A program made the translations under genes and the position numbers. The notes beneath the pieces are model-generated. The model searched no databases. It was not told the DNA's origin and saw only the letters and a list, made by a program, of their open reading frames with translations. Below, piece by piece: positions 53,687 through 62,152 of a stretch of 64,000 nt of DNA. Numbering within the stretch: the stretch's first letter is position 1; each line of letters starts with the position of its first letter. This stretch comes from Paenibacillus barcinonensis (GTDB lineage Bacteria > Bacillota > Bacilli > Paenibacillales > Paenibacillaceae): NCBI RefSeq assembly GCF_003217495.1, contig NZ_QJSW01000005.1:248001-312000 (forward strand), given 5' to 3'.

Positions 53687-55606
53687 TTGAAAATACATAG
53701 TTTAAAAATACAAGGTTTTAGAAGACACCTTGATTCTGAAGTGAACTTTTCTGATGCTACTTTTTTAATTGGGGAGAACAATATTGGGAAGAGTTCTGTA
53801 TTAGCTGCGTTAAATATTCTTTTGAACGATATAAGAAAGTTGCCTGAAGAAGACTTTTTTTCGTATCGCGATGTTGAGACTGGCTCTAATTTTCAAATAT
53901 CTGATGAAATTGTTCTTACAGGGGAGTTTCGAGATATTCCGCAAGAAGCTAAGAGCTGGGTGGGGTTTAAAGGACGAGTATTGAACTATGTAGATGAGAA
54001 TGGCGAAACTAAATTGAGAATTGTTTATAGAAAGACGTTTAAACCAAATACTGATTATATTGTGGAAATGCGAGAACAATTAAAAAGCTTGAAACCGGAA
54101 TTCGAAGGATGTATTTCAATCCAAGAATATATCAATGCTGGATTGGAAAGTTCTTTATTAGAAAGTTTACTCCCAACTATTGCTCCAGCAAAAAAATTAA
54201 CAGCTAAAGAACAATTTCTAATCAAAGAGTTGGAGGATCTGTACGATTATAATGAATCAGACGAAGAATGGTTTAAGAATCCGGGAGGAATTCCTGCTAA
54301 TGTTCTTACGAAGTTACCAAAATTTCTTTTAATACCTGCTCAGGATAAAGCAGATGAGTTATCGGGCACCTCTGGAACGCTTATTTCTACTTTAACGCAA
54401 TTATTTAACGATGTCAGAGAATCTTCAGATAACTACAAGCAGGCTCAACAATACTTGGATTTGTTAGCTGCTGAGCTCAACCCAGATGATCAAGAAAGTG
54501 AATTTGGAAAAATGATGGTAGAGTTAAATAAAACTGTAAGTGGTGTTTTTCCAAATACTGGATTAAAAGCTGTTACTAGTTTAACTGATGCTGATAAGGT
54601 TATCAAACCGCAGTTTAAAATATCAATGTTTAGTAACATAACTACATCAGTTGGGCTTCAGGGCACAGGCATAATACGTTCTGCAGTTTTTGCTTTACTG
54701 AGATACAGAAATATTAGAGAAAATAGAAAAGAAGTTGGACAGATAAGACCTCTTTTGATTGGATTTGAAGAACCGGAGATCTATTTACACCCTAATGCAG
54801 CACAACAAATGAGAGATACAATTTACGAATTAGGGAACTCTTCAAGCAATCAAATTGTCTGTACCACTCACTCCCCATATATGATTGATTTAAGTAAAAA
54901 ACCTTTACAAATTTTGAATTGTTTATCTCTTAAAAAGGTCAATATAGAATTAAGTGGAACGGAGTTTGAGGTAGAAAAAGTGAATTGTAACTCGTTTAAC
55001 ACTAGTAAGGAGTTCATTAATCTTCATGAAGTAGACAAAACTTATGTTAAAATGATTTTGAAAATAGACGATCATATTTCTAGAGTGTTCTTTTCTAAAA
55101 ATATTTTAATCATAGAGGGAGATACGGAAGATATCGTTTTAAGAGAAACGATAAAAAGAATGCCTGACGTGGTAAGAAAGGACATTGAATGTAACTGGCA
55201 AATAGTTAAAGCTAGAGGTAAGGCAGTTATAATTTCACTAGTTAAATATTTGAGAGCCATGGGTCTGAGCCCAATTGTTATACATGATCAGGATGGAGGA
55301 GTTGCAAGAGCCGAACAATACAATGAACCTATTCGGATCGCTGTAGGCGATGATGAAGCCAGAATGATGCTGACCAATTGTATAGAAGATGTACTGGGGT
55401 ACACGGCACCAGCAAGCGAAAAACCATATACTGCTTATAAGTTTATTACCGAAAATTGGAAGGATCAATGGGACTCAATCTCTAGAGAATGGAGATTAAT
55501 TGTGGAACATGTATTTAAAGAATCGTTTAGTCTCATGCCTAAAGACGATGTTTCAGATATTCTTGATCAAGTGGCGACGACTTTGGATGAGCAACCTTCA
55601 ATTTAA
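53687..55606 (+). CDS. OLD-family ATP-dependent nuclease (ATPase-TOPRIM)
   Basis: Protein of 639 aa. TTG 53687 lies 8 nt after GGGAG and gives the usual opening KIHSLKIQGFRRH. The ABC-type ATPase part has Walker A GENNIGKSS (~29-37), a signature-type region (~GLQGTGIIRSAVFAL) and Walker B LIGFEEPEIYLHP (~360), followed by a switch His in THSPYM. The C-terminal TOPRIM nuclease domain has IIEGDTED (~476) with its Glu and HDQDGG (~532) with the DxD metal ligands. OLD proteins act in phage defence (Gabija GajA, retron nucleases, P2 Old). The gene 76 nt downstream is not a UvrD-like helicase, so this is not a standard Gabija pair. Confidence 0.88.
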   Translation: MKIHSLKIQGFRRHLDSEVNFSDATFLIGENNIGKSSVLAALNILLNDIRKLPEEDFFSYRDVETGSNFQISDEIVLTGEFRDIPQEAKSWVGFKGRVLNYVDENGETKLRIVYRKTFKPNTDYIVEMREQLKSLKPEFEGCISIQEYINAGLESSLLESLLPTIAPAKKLTAKEQFLIKELEDLYDYNESDEEWFKNPGGIPANVLTKLPKFLLIPAQDKADELSGTSGTLISTLTQLFNDVRESSDNYKQAQQYLDLLAAELNPDDQESEFGKMMVELNKTVSGVFPNTGLKAVTSLTDADKVIKPQFKISMFSNITTSVGLQGTGIIRSAVFALLRYRNIRENRKEVGQIRPLLIGFEEPEIYLHPNAAQQMRDTIYELGNSSSNQIVCTTHSPYMIDLSKKPLQILNCLSLKKVNIELSGTEFEVEKVNCNSFNTSKEFINLHEVDKTYVKMILKIDDHISRVFFSKNILIIEGDTEDIVLRETIKRMPDVVRKDIECNWQIVKARGKAVIISLVKYLRAMGLSPIVIHDQDGGVARAEQYNEPIRIAVGDDEARMMLTNCIEDVLGYTAPASEKPYTAYKFITENWKDQWDSISREWRLIVEHVFKESFSLMPKDDVSDILDQVATTLDEQPSI

Positions 55607-55682
55607 GGAATAAATAAAAGTATGAATTATGGTCTAAAGCAGTTTAACTTTACTAAATGAATTATGAATAGAGGGAGATTGC

Positions 55683-56327
55683 ATGTGGCAAAATTTTTAT
55701 TTTACAGAAAAGTCGGATTATGAAACTCCACCTTTGAAAAATGAAAGAAGGAAAGTTTTGGAGGTTGTCTCGGAAAATATCCTTTTTAAAAATGAAATAA
55801 AGATTGCGTTAGGATTTGGAACTGCTCATCCTATAAATGACGAGCTTAGAGAGTTTCCTTCATTGTTGAATCTATATCTGCATCTGAAAAAAATGCACCC
55901 GGTACGTTACGCACAGGTTCTAAGATCTATTTGGATTGATATTTCTAAATTTGGCATTGACTTGACGGCTGATTTGAAACCGTCACCAAAGATTGGTCAA
56001 ATATGGCTTATGGATACGCCATACGGCGATTATAATTTAAAGCCCGAGAGATTGTTTGTAATAGTGGGGATTGCAATTAAGAAAGTTATCGTATGTGAAG
56101 TTCAACAAAGCTGCGAAGATGGGGCAGTAAAACTAGAAGATGATAATTTCCAAAAAGGTAGGCCGTTGTATGTGAATTTTAATAGAGATGTTGCAATGAG
56201 AGAAGATAACCTTAATATTTGTATAGCATCCCTAAACGAAAATAATACATGGCGCGTTTCTGATAAAATGATTGAAATGCAACGAATTCGTAAGGAGAGT
56301 TTTTATAGAAAAGTAAAGTTAAGTTGA
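55683..56327 (+). CDS. Unknown partner protein of the OLD nuclease
   Basis: Soluble protein of 214 aa; GAGGGAG precedes ATG 55683. The first ~100 residues are helical and unfamiliar. The second half begins PSPKIGQIWLMDTPYG and continues with PERLFVIVGIAIKKVIVCEV, a pattern resembling the beta-barrel of PemK/MazF-type toxins (xxGxIWxx...RPxxVI). The match is short and catalytic residues are not evident, so this is a suggestion only. It is in the same orientation as the OLD gene with a 76-nt gap and the same AT-rich codon use. It may be a co-effector, inhibitor or sensor of the nuclease. Confidence 0.7.
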   Translation: MWQNFYFTEKSDYETPPLKNERRKVLEVVSENILFKNEIKIALGFGTAHPINDELREFPSLLNLYLHLKKMHPVRYAQVLRSIWIDISKFGIDLTADLKPSPKIGQIWLMDTPYGDYNLKPERLFVIVGIAIKKVIVCEVQQSCEDGAVKLEDDNFQKGRPLYVNFNRDVAMREDNLNICIASLNENNTWRVSDKMIEMQRIRKESFYRKVKLS

Positions 56328-56379
56328 TAAGTCGGACTTTTAAGAAAGTATTTATGATCTTTTTTTGTGATTTAATGAA

Positions 56380-56700
56380 CTATTTTATAATATATATATA
56401 TCCAATTGCACCATAGTCAACAAGTACAGCTACTTCATCACTTTTATCAAGCTGGTTACAGAGATGGACTAGACAATTTCCTTCGCTATCGCTAAGATTT
56501 GGATTCAGACCGTTATTTAGCATCAATAAAAGTGTTCGTACATCTCCAAGAGCTACGCATTCAAAGATGAATGATGGCTCTTGGAGAATTTCGTTTTTAT
56601 AGATACTAATGAGCATAGCGCATTTTAGAATATCGCTATTTTGGCAGGCTTCGAGAAAACTTTGTTGTATTGACAACTGAATCAGTCCTTTTATTTCCAT
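56380..56700 (-). CDS. Small ankyrin-repeat protein
   Basis: Protein of 106 aa with about three degenerate ankyrin repeats; the clearest is ALGDVRTLLLMLNNGLNPNL followed by SDSEGNCLVHLCNQLDKSDEVAVLVDYGA. ATG 56700 lacks a good ribosome binding site; a TTG eight codons later has AAAGGA upstream and may be the true start. There is no signal peptide. It is convergent with the OLD partner gene. Ankyrin proteins bind other proteins; the target is unknown. Confidence 0.65.
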   Translation of the reverse strand: MEIKGLIQLSIQQSFLEACQNSDILKCAMLISIYKNEILQEPSFIFECVALGDVRTLLLMLNNGLNPNLSDSEGNCLVHLCNQLDKSDEVAVLVDYGAIGYIYIIK

Positions 56701-56914
56701 TGAAAATCGGAAGAGATATCGGTGTCAATTTATTTATTTTGATATAATCATTCCCTTGTCAAAGTTACGTAATCGTAATTAAAGGGAAATCCTGCTATGC
56801 TGAAATGATCTTGAAAAGCGTGGAGACACAGTACATGTGTTTTTGTTAATTACCTTCTGTACCTATGTCGCAAATAATCCTTCCAGCATACATGTAGAAA
56901 CGCGTTCCCAAAAC

Positions 56915-56946
56915 ATAAAAAGAGCCCACACAATGTGTAGGCTCTT
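56915..56946 (-). terminator. Terminator of the small SLH protein gene
   Basis: On the minus strand AAGAGCCTACACA pairs with TGTGGGCTCTT, followed by TTTA. Confidence 0.75.
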
Positions 56947-56954
56947 ATCACTCA

Positions 56955-57977
56955 CTATTTGGAGAATCTGATTACTACAGTGTCGTATGCTGTAGGGTGT
57001 GGCTCGATTGAAACTTTGTAACCACCATATGTTGTAGTGGAAGTTTCACGAGATTCCACGGCCGAAGACAGCTTGCTTGTGAAGCTACTTGTCACTGGGA
57101 CACCTGCAGCTTTCAACATATCCGTAGCCAGTTTTTGTGAAGCGCTGCTACTTGCGTCAAAAGTAATAACTTGGTTACTTCCTTTTCCACTTTGTGGAAG
57201 CATGTAACTCACAGAAGCATATCCGTCAGAGTTGTTTACACTGACTTCTTTAGCGTTGCTTTTCACTTCATATCCTTTGTAGGCACTAGCGCTGATCGTT
57301 TTCACAATGGCATCGTACACTGTTTTAACACCAGTAGGTACATTTGTAGCTGGTGGTGTTACAGGCTTGTCAGTTGGGAAACGTGGACGATCTTCCAATT
57401 TAGTCAGACCATTGTCCATTGCACGTTTGATGAAAGCTACAGCTTCGGCACGAGTGAGTTTGTCATTACCCTTGTAACCTTCTACTGTACTTCCAGTTTT
57501 ACCACCTGCCAAGTTTTCATTGAGCAAGTACTGAATAGCATCTTTTCCGATGTAGTTAATACCGTTGGCACCGGCGATGATGTTGGCTACATCACCACGA
57601 GTAACTGCTTGGTCACGTGTGGCTCTACCAATTGCAGTTTTAGCAGCGCCATTTACTGGCCAATTTTTCGAAACCGCGATTTCGTACACAGGGTCTGCCC
57701 AGTGTGTTTGACCAGAAATTGGTTTTACCTCTTCATAAGCCGAGATAAACATCATCAAGAATTCAGCTTCAGATACTTGTTTGCTCGGTTTGAACGTACC
57801 ATCTGGGTAACCTTTGATTACACCGTTGTTGATGGCCCATTGAATTGTACCATACGCCCAGTGAGAGGATTGAACGTCTCCGAATTTTTCAGATGGGTCT
57901 GCGGCTGACACTGCGGTCGTTAACTGTATTGAAAGCAGTATTGATCCCACCAAAGCTAGAAACCTCTTATATTTCAT
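56955..57977 (-). CDS. Secreted SLH-domain protein, 340 aa
   Basis: ATG 57977 follows AAGGAGGTG and starts a clear signal peptide ending near VSAAD. Three SLH domains follow (~25-205; GVIKGYPDGTFKPSKQVSEAEF is the best, the second is degenerate, the third has LTRAEAVAFIKRA). The remaining ~130 residues are a small Ser/Thr-rich domain without recognised homology. It should be attached to the cell-wall polymer at the surface. It is divergent from the Crp/Fnr-type regulator at 58123, which may control it. Codon use is closer to the host part than to the neighbouring AT-rich genes. Confidence 0.88.
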   Translation of the reverse strand: MKYKRFLALVGSILLSIQLTTAVSAADPSEKFGDVQSSHWAYGTIQWAINNGVIKGYPDGTFKPSKQVSEAEFLMMFISAYEEVKPISGQTHWADPVYEIAVSKNWPVNGAAKTAIGRATRDQAVTRGDVANIIAGANGINYIGKDAIQYLLNENLAGGKTGSTVEGYKGNDKLTRAEAVAFIKRAMDNGLTKLEDRPRFPTDKPVTPPATNVPTGVKTVYDAIVKTISASAYKGYEVKSNAKEVSVNNSDGYASVSYMLPQSGKGSNQVITFDASSSASQKLATDMLKAAGVPVTSSFTSKLSSAVESRETSTTTYGGYKVSIEPHPTAYDTVVIRFSK

Positions 57978-58045
57978 CCTTACACCTCCTTGATTATTTC
58001 TCCCATTAAAATATATTAAAAATATTTTTGTCAATGTTAACAAAT

Positions 58046-58077
58046 TAAAGTTTTTTAGCATGAAAGACCGATATAAT
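58046..58077 (+). promoter_or_regulatory. Promoter region of the Crp/Fnr-type gene
   Basis: TATAAT at 58072-58077 is a good -10. The overlapping ACCGATAT (58067-58074) and TAAAG at 58046 resemble a sigma-D promoter, but with a 17-bp gap instead of ~15, so sigma-A use is more likely. Confidence 0.4.
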
Positions 58078-58122
58078 GTACATAAGAAAAACTTGATTTA
58101 TTGTTGTTAAAGGAGATTTTTT

Positions 58123-58866
58123 ATGTACAATGATGTGGCGGATACGCCTTTTTTTAAAGACATAATCAATGAAGAAAGTAGAGAGTTTATCTCTGCTAAA
58201 TTTCGAGAGAGAACTTTTCCAAAAGGGCACATCCTATACTTTCAAGATGACCCAGGTCACGCCATGTACGTTATCAAAACAGGTATTCTGAAAATATATC
58301 GCCAAGAAGATGACCAAGAGATTGTGTTGGGTCATCAGTTTCCTGGAGAAGTTATTGGGGAACTGGAACTGTTTCACCACGATAATCACAGAACGGCTTC
58401 TGTTGCCACACTTGATAAAGTGATGGTTTGGGAAATTAGACGAGAACAGATGGATGAAATTGTCCGCGTCTATCCCGATCTCATGCGTAAAGTAATATAC
58501 ATACTTAGTGAACGTTTAATCCAGGCGGATCGTAAAATTGAATATCTTGCCTTCTTGGATGTGCGAGTGCGTGCAGCAAATCTACTGCTCGATTTGGTAT
58601 CCAACTTTGGCAAAAAAACATCAAATGGATTGCTTATCGATTGGCGGATTACGCAACAACACTTTGGTAGTATGATCGGTGTAGGTAGAGAAACTGCTTC
58701 CAAGGCTCTTAATGATTTTAAGAATGAGAAATTAATTCACATGGATCATCGCAAAGTTTACGTTATTGATCTTGAAGGTTTACAGGGTGTTGCTAATGCC
58801 AATCAAGATCCAGTTGAAAAACGTGTGTGGCATTCGACCCACAAATATCATATCCCATCTCTTTAG
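58123..58866 (+). CDS. Crp/Fnr-family transcription regulator without Fe-S cysteines
   Basis: Regulator of 247 aa; AAAGGAG lies 7 nt before ATG 58123. The N-terminal cyclic-nucleotide-binding-type barrel (~15-120) reads FRERTFPKGHILYFQDDPGHAMYVI and PGEVIGELELF. A dimer helix follows, then a winged helix (~165-225) with ITQQHFGSMIGVGRETASKALNDF. The whole protein contains no Cys, so it cannot carry an Fnr-type cluster; the cyclic-AMP-binding residues are also not conserved. It may sense another ligand or act constitutively, like many Bacillota members. It is divergent from the SLH gene. Confidence 0.88.
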   Translation: MYNDVADTPFFKDIINEESREFISAKFRERTFPKGHILYFQDDPGHAMYVIKTGILKIYRQEDDQEIVLGHQFPGEVIGELELFHHDNHRTASVATLDKVMVWEIRREQMDEIVRVYPDLMRKVIYILSERLIQADRKIEYLAFLDVRVRAANLLLDLVSNFGKKTSNGLLIDWRITQQHFGSMIGVGRETASKALNDFKNEKLIHMDHRKVYVIDLEGLQGVANANQDPVEKRVWHSTHKYHIPSL

Positions 58867-58917
58867 ATGGTTCTGTATTCACGCCAACATATTTAATGTG
58901 ATTCTCACTACAAACAA

Positions 58918-59292
58918 ATGTTCTTATATATACCTCTCCTAGTACAGTCATTTACTTGTCTAGCGAAATCTCTCCATGTTTCAATAGGGACAAATTTTGT
59001 AGGGGAGAGAAGTCACATAGCTAGATTTCAATTAGGTGACATTGTAGTTACTGACGGGGTGTTAGAGCAGATTAGTGAAACGGATCAAATGATTGGATTG
59101 AATCGTCATGCTCAATGGGATTGGGGAATGGTATCAGAGGAAGAGTTTCGAGCAAATGAGAATGGTTTGTTAGTAGGAGAGTATTTGATGTCTATGTACT
59201 TGAGTGAACATGGTGTTGTGTTTTGTGTGATTACGGAGGCTGAACGAACGAAAACGACACTTTCTCTGCCCGAAGAAGCTAGGTGGATCTGA
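58918..59292 (+). CDS. Small plasmid/mobile-element-type protein, unclear start
   Basis: The conserved part resembles a family of small proteins frequent on plasmids and integrated elements: FQLGDIVVTDGVLE, LNRHAQWDWGMVSEEEF, NENGLLVG and VITEAERTKTTLSLPEE. No function is known. ATG 58918 has no ribosome binding site, and the first ~33 residues look unrelated to the family. AGGGGAGAG at 58999-59007 precedes the conserved part, but no ATG, GTG or TTG follows it in frame; an ATA is in the start position. The true start, or whether the gene is damaged, is open. Confidence 0.55.
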   Translation: MFLYIPLLVQSFTCLAKSLHVSIGTNFVGERSHIARFQLGDIVVTDGVLEQISETDQMIGLNRHAQWDWGMVSEEEFRANENGLLVGEYLMSMYLSEHGVVFCVITEAERTKTTLSLPEEARWI

Positions 59293-59294
59293 AA

Positions 59295-59531
59295 ATGAAA
59301 AAAAGTGTTGTTGGTATTGAGTTATACTCATGTTCAGAGATTCTGATACAACATCGGGAATACATTGTAGTACATGGCTTTGTATTTGAAGCAGGGAGAG
59401 AGCCTGCTGATTTTGTTTTGTTACTTGATCTATTTTGCGGGAGTCCGATTTATATTAAATTGGAGGATCACGAACTTTTACCAGTGATTAGGGAGAATTT
59501 ATCAAGAATTGGGGCAGCCACTAAAATGTGA
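59295..59531 (+). CDS. Hypothetical protein, 78 aa
   Basis: ATG 59295 lies 8 nt after AGGTGGA and 2 nt after the preceding stop, so the two genes are probably co-translated. The product is soluble and strand-rich (VVGIELYSCSEI, YIVVHGFVFEAG, DFVLLLDLFCG) with no recognised domain. Confidence 0.6.
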   Translation: MKKSVVGIELYSCSEILIQHREYIVVHGFVFEAGREPADFVLLLDLFCGSPIYIKLEDHELLPVIRENLSRIGAATKM

Positions 59532-59600
59532 TCTCGGGCGGGGAGTAAAGCCCCACCCAAGTCACATGAAGTTGTCCATTCTTGGCCAACACGAGTGTGA

Positions 59601-59930
59601 CTAGTTCTGGTTGAAACAAACTAAACCGGAGTCAACGCCATGCCCACTTGCTAAAATCACTTCTTCAAGCATACTCTTCAGATCATCAATGTCCCCTGTT
59701 TTAACAGTCCGGTCAACATCGACGTCTCTAATTTTTACAGTGGCAGTACCACTAGCTATGTCACACTCCACTGTCATTGTTGTAGCTTCGTTAGCAATTC
59801 GAAATATGGTAGGTATATCGGAGTCGTAGAATACCTCTACTCCAGAGGGTGAAACGGCATGACCGCTATCTGGCAACGGAGCCTGCTGAACTAAATCAAT
59901 GATTTCCTTTATTTGATCAGATATATTCAT
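59601..59930 (-). CDS. Hypothetical acidic protein, 109 aa
   Basis: AAGGAGAG precedes ATG 59930. The product is acidic and soluble, with an N-terminal helix (DQIKEIIDLVQQA), a central strand-rich part (VEVFYDSDIPTIFRI, MTVECDIASGTATVKI) and a C-terminal helix. I do not recognise a family. It is convergent with the two small plus-strand genes. Confidence 0.65.
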   Translation of the reverse strand: MNISDQIKEIIDLVQQAPLPDSGHAVSPSGVEVFYDSDIPTIFRIANEATTMTVECDIASGTATVKIRDVDVDRTVKTGDIDDLKSMLEEVILASGHGVDSGLVCFNQN

Positions 59931-60138
59931 TTAAATCTCTCCTTAGCTCTTGTATTTGTTGAGGCCACATGCGAAATACAGAATGTGCATGTAAATGTCT
60001 ATATGAATCGAATTATGACCATTAAACTGTAGTCAATGTAATCCCTGACCTGTTCCATAGCATAACAAAATCTCTTTCTTTGTTTGGTGCATACGAAGGT
60101 ATGCCATAGATAGCCTTTCTACATTAATTTAATTTCTT

Positions 60139-60169
60139 GCACATCTCCCCTTTATGTAGAGAGATGTGC
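60139..60169. other. Perfect hairpin downstream of the primase gene
   Basis: GCACATCTC pairs perfectly with GAGATGTGC around 13 nt. There is no T-run on either strand, so it is not a standard terminator; it may protect the transcript end or be a processing or origin element. The rest of 59931-60186 shows nothing else. Confidence 0.4.
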
Positions 60170-60186
60170 TAGGAACAGTTGAGCTA

Positions 60187-61416
60187 TTAATATCTAGGGT
60201 TATCAATGATGATCACGCTCTGTATTTTAGAACGTCGATTGTACTCTTCTTCAGCTAAAGACCTCAACGCATTTTCAATAGTCTTGGTCAAATAGGATAA
60301 TGCGGTTGCTTCCCCCGTTTTTTCCAAATTCTCACGGACCTTGTCACCGACAGGGGTAAATCTAAATATTCTGGTGATCTCTTCTGGGGTGAAACCTTCT
60401 TTTAGTAGCTGGCAGGTGAGATGGAAATCTCTCCCTGATCGAGTTTTATCTCGCATACTACTGCTTGCGAAGGTGCCCAGGTATTCATTAATCGACTCTG
60501 TATTTAACTTGTCAAGGAGTCGTTTATCCTTTTTAATACGTTCACGAAGCTCTGATTCAGGAAATGGTACTAAATTGTATAATGTTGGCAATTTAACTTT
60601 CTGCATGTGTAGGGAAGATTGTATAGTTTCTATTGCAGGCAGGTACTCAAATTGATCCAACGAGTATCGAACATTTTCCCAAAGAACAAAGCGAGTACGT
60701 TTAAGTTTTTTTGGATCTTTACGGTTAACAGATCCAGGCAATCGCATAATACGGGAGGCGTCATGGCAGTGATCAGCTATGCCTATATGTTCCTCCATCC
60801 GGGCACAAATGGACGATACTTGTTTGGAATCGTAAGGCTGGTCCAAGAGGAAATAAACGTGGAAACCATTTCCGCTGTCTACGATAATAGATGGAGGGAA
60901 GGGGAACTTCTTTTCCAGCAATTGTAGAATGAATTCCTTAGCTTCCTTTGGAGTAGCAGCCTCTACAGACTTGATATCAATATCGATCCATATAGTACTC
61001 GACAGATCAACTCCAGAATTAGTAGCTTTCATTTCGTAGTTATCTTCATCATGCTTGTGGACTTCTTTTCTAGGGTTAACTCCATAGTACACACAATCGC
61101 CCTCATTTTTAGCCAAACCAAAATTTGCTGCCCGCAGTAAATTTTTATCATTGAGTTCATAGTATTGTGTTCGAAACTTTCCGTTCATCTGTTTAAAATT
61201 GATTTCAAGATACGAAGCCTTATTATCAGTTCTGCTGAAAAATGGCTCATATAGGGTTTTCCAAAAAAGAGCCAGTAGTTGAGAGCGAGGACCGTCCTTT
61301 TCATAGGGCATTTTGCTGATTTTAGCGAATTGCTCCATTTTATTGTCGCTATGGGGAGCTATAATCAATTGTTGCAATTGCTCAGGCGTGTATGAAGTAT
61401 TTTGATTAGGGTTCAT
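60187..61416 (-). CDS. Archaeo-eukaryotic-type (AEP) primase-like replication protein
   Basis: Protein of 409 aa; AAGGAGCCC precedes ATG 61416. Residues 143-148 (WIDIDI, Asp145 and Asp147) match the AEP hhDhDh metal site. SIIVDSGNGFHVYFLLDQP (~177-195) matches the sxH motif with His186, and SRIMRLPGSVNRK follows as in plasmid/phage AEP primases of the RepB/D5-N type. There is no helicase domain in this protein. It likely primes replication of the element, together with the partially visible gene at the right edge. Confidence 0.8.
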   Translation of the reverse strand: MNPNQNTSYTPEQLQQLIIAPHSDNKMEQFAKISKMPYEKDGPRSQLLALFWKTLYEPFFSRTDNKASYLEINFKQMNGKFRTQYYELNDKNLLRAANFGLAKNEGDCVYYGVNPRKEVHKHDEDNYEMKATNSGVDLSSTIWIDIDIKSVEAATPKEAKEFILQLLEKKFPFPPSIIVDSGNGFHVYFLLDQPYDSKQVSSICARMEEHIGIADHCHDASRIMRLPGSVNRKDPKKLKRTRFVLWENVRYSLDQFEYLPAIETIQSSLHMQKVKLPTLYNLVPFPESELRERIKKDKRLLDKLNTESINEYLGTFASSSMRDKTRSGRDFHLTCQLLKEGFTPEEITRIFRFTPVGDKVRENLEKTGEATALSYLTKTIENALRSLAEEEYNRRSKIQSVIIIDNPRY

Positions 61417-61488
61417 GAGTGTCGGGCTCCTTTTAGTGAGTGATTAGGTGGAGAGAGAGTCTCTCGACTCTCTATTTGCAATTGAGAA

Positions 61489-61914
61489 TTAATTATTATT
61501 CTTGGATGCGAGCTGGCTTTCATGGAGTATTGAAAGCGTTGCTAAACATATAAACAAATGTTGTAGGTCGGCTATGGCATGCATCAACTTGTGATTCAGT
61601 GCCTGGTCATTTAGGATTTCGTCAACCTCAGCTTCTTCTAGAAATGATTTGACAACAATTTCATCTTTTTGAGCCGATATAGTAGCATGAACTAACTCAA
61701 GCAAAAAATTATCTTTCAAGTCATGCATGAAACTAATGAAAATGTATTCCCTCTCAGCTCTTATCTTGCATGTTATGTTGCCAATTCGAGAATTGGCCTC
61801 CTTATATTCTCCATCTTTTTTTGATAAACAAATACGGGATTTTTCCAAGGTATTGATTGTTTTCTCATAAGATTTTTTCAATTGAGTAATTGTTACATAG
61901 GGTACTGAAAACAT
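61489..61914 (-). CDS. Hypothetical helical protein, 141 aa
   Basis: ATG 61914 is 9 nt after AAAGGAG; the ATG three codons earlier abuts that site. The product is mostly helical with a likely coiled coil (TQLKKSYEKTINTLEKSR) and no membrane segment. I do not recognise it. It is divergent from the helix-turn-helix gene and probably forms an operon with the primase gene (72 nt downstream). Confidence 0.6.
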   Translation of the reverse strand: MFSVPYVTITQLKKSYEKTINTLEKSRICLSKKDGEYKEANSRIGNITCKIRAEREYIFISFMHDLKDNFLLELVHATISAQKDEIVVKSFLEEAEVDEILNDQALNHKLMHAIADLQHLFICLATLSILHESQLASKNNN

Positions 61915-62032
61915 GTTTCTCATCTCCTTTATAGGTTGGCCTAGTATTGCGGTGAGCTTAAAATTAACCTCCTTGTATTTTGAGACTAAGGAACCGCAAG
62001 AGTCGTGTCCTCAATCACAAGAGTAAGAATAA

Positions 62033-62090
62033 TTGACAAGTATGCTTTGTGTCGCTAATATTAACAGAAGAAAATTCTTCCGTTAATATT
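62033..62090 (+). promoter_or_regulatory. Consensus promoter overlapped by a 34-bp palindromic operator
   Basis: TTGACA (62033-62038), a 17-bp spacer and TAATAT (62056-62061) form a near-perfect promoter reading into the 62153 gene. A 16-bp inverted repeat, AATATTAACAGAAGAA (62057-62072) and TTCTTCCGTTAATATT (62075-62090), with one mismatch and a 2-bp centre, covers the -10 and start region. This is a typical repressor operator layout. Confidence 0.8.
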
Positions 62091-62152
62091 GTTGCTTAAA
62101 ATTTGTTGGCATTTGTAATTAACCTGTGATAATAAGAAAGGGGTAGGTCGTT

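Noticed and set aside
53687..56327. Standard Gabija system
   Set aside because: The second gene lacks any UvrD-like helicase motif and is far too short for GajB.
57171..57908. 245-codon frame antisense to the small SLH protein
   Set aside because: Shadow frame with implausible Cys/Phe/Ser-rich sequence, opposite a gene with a clear signal peptide and SLH domains.
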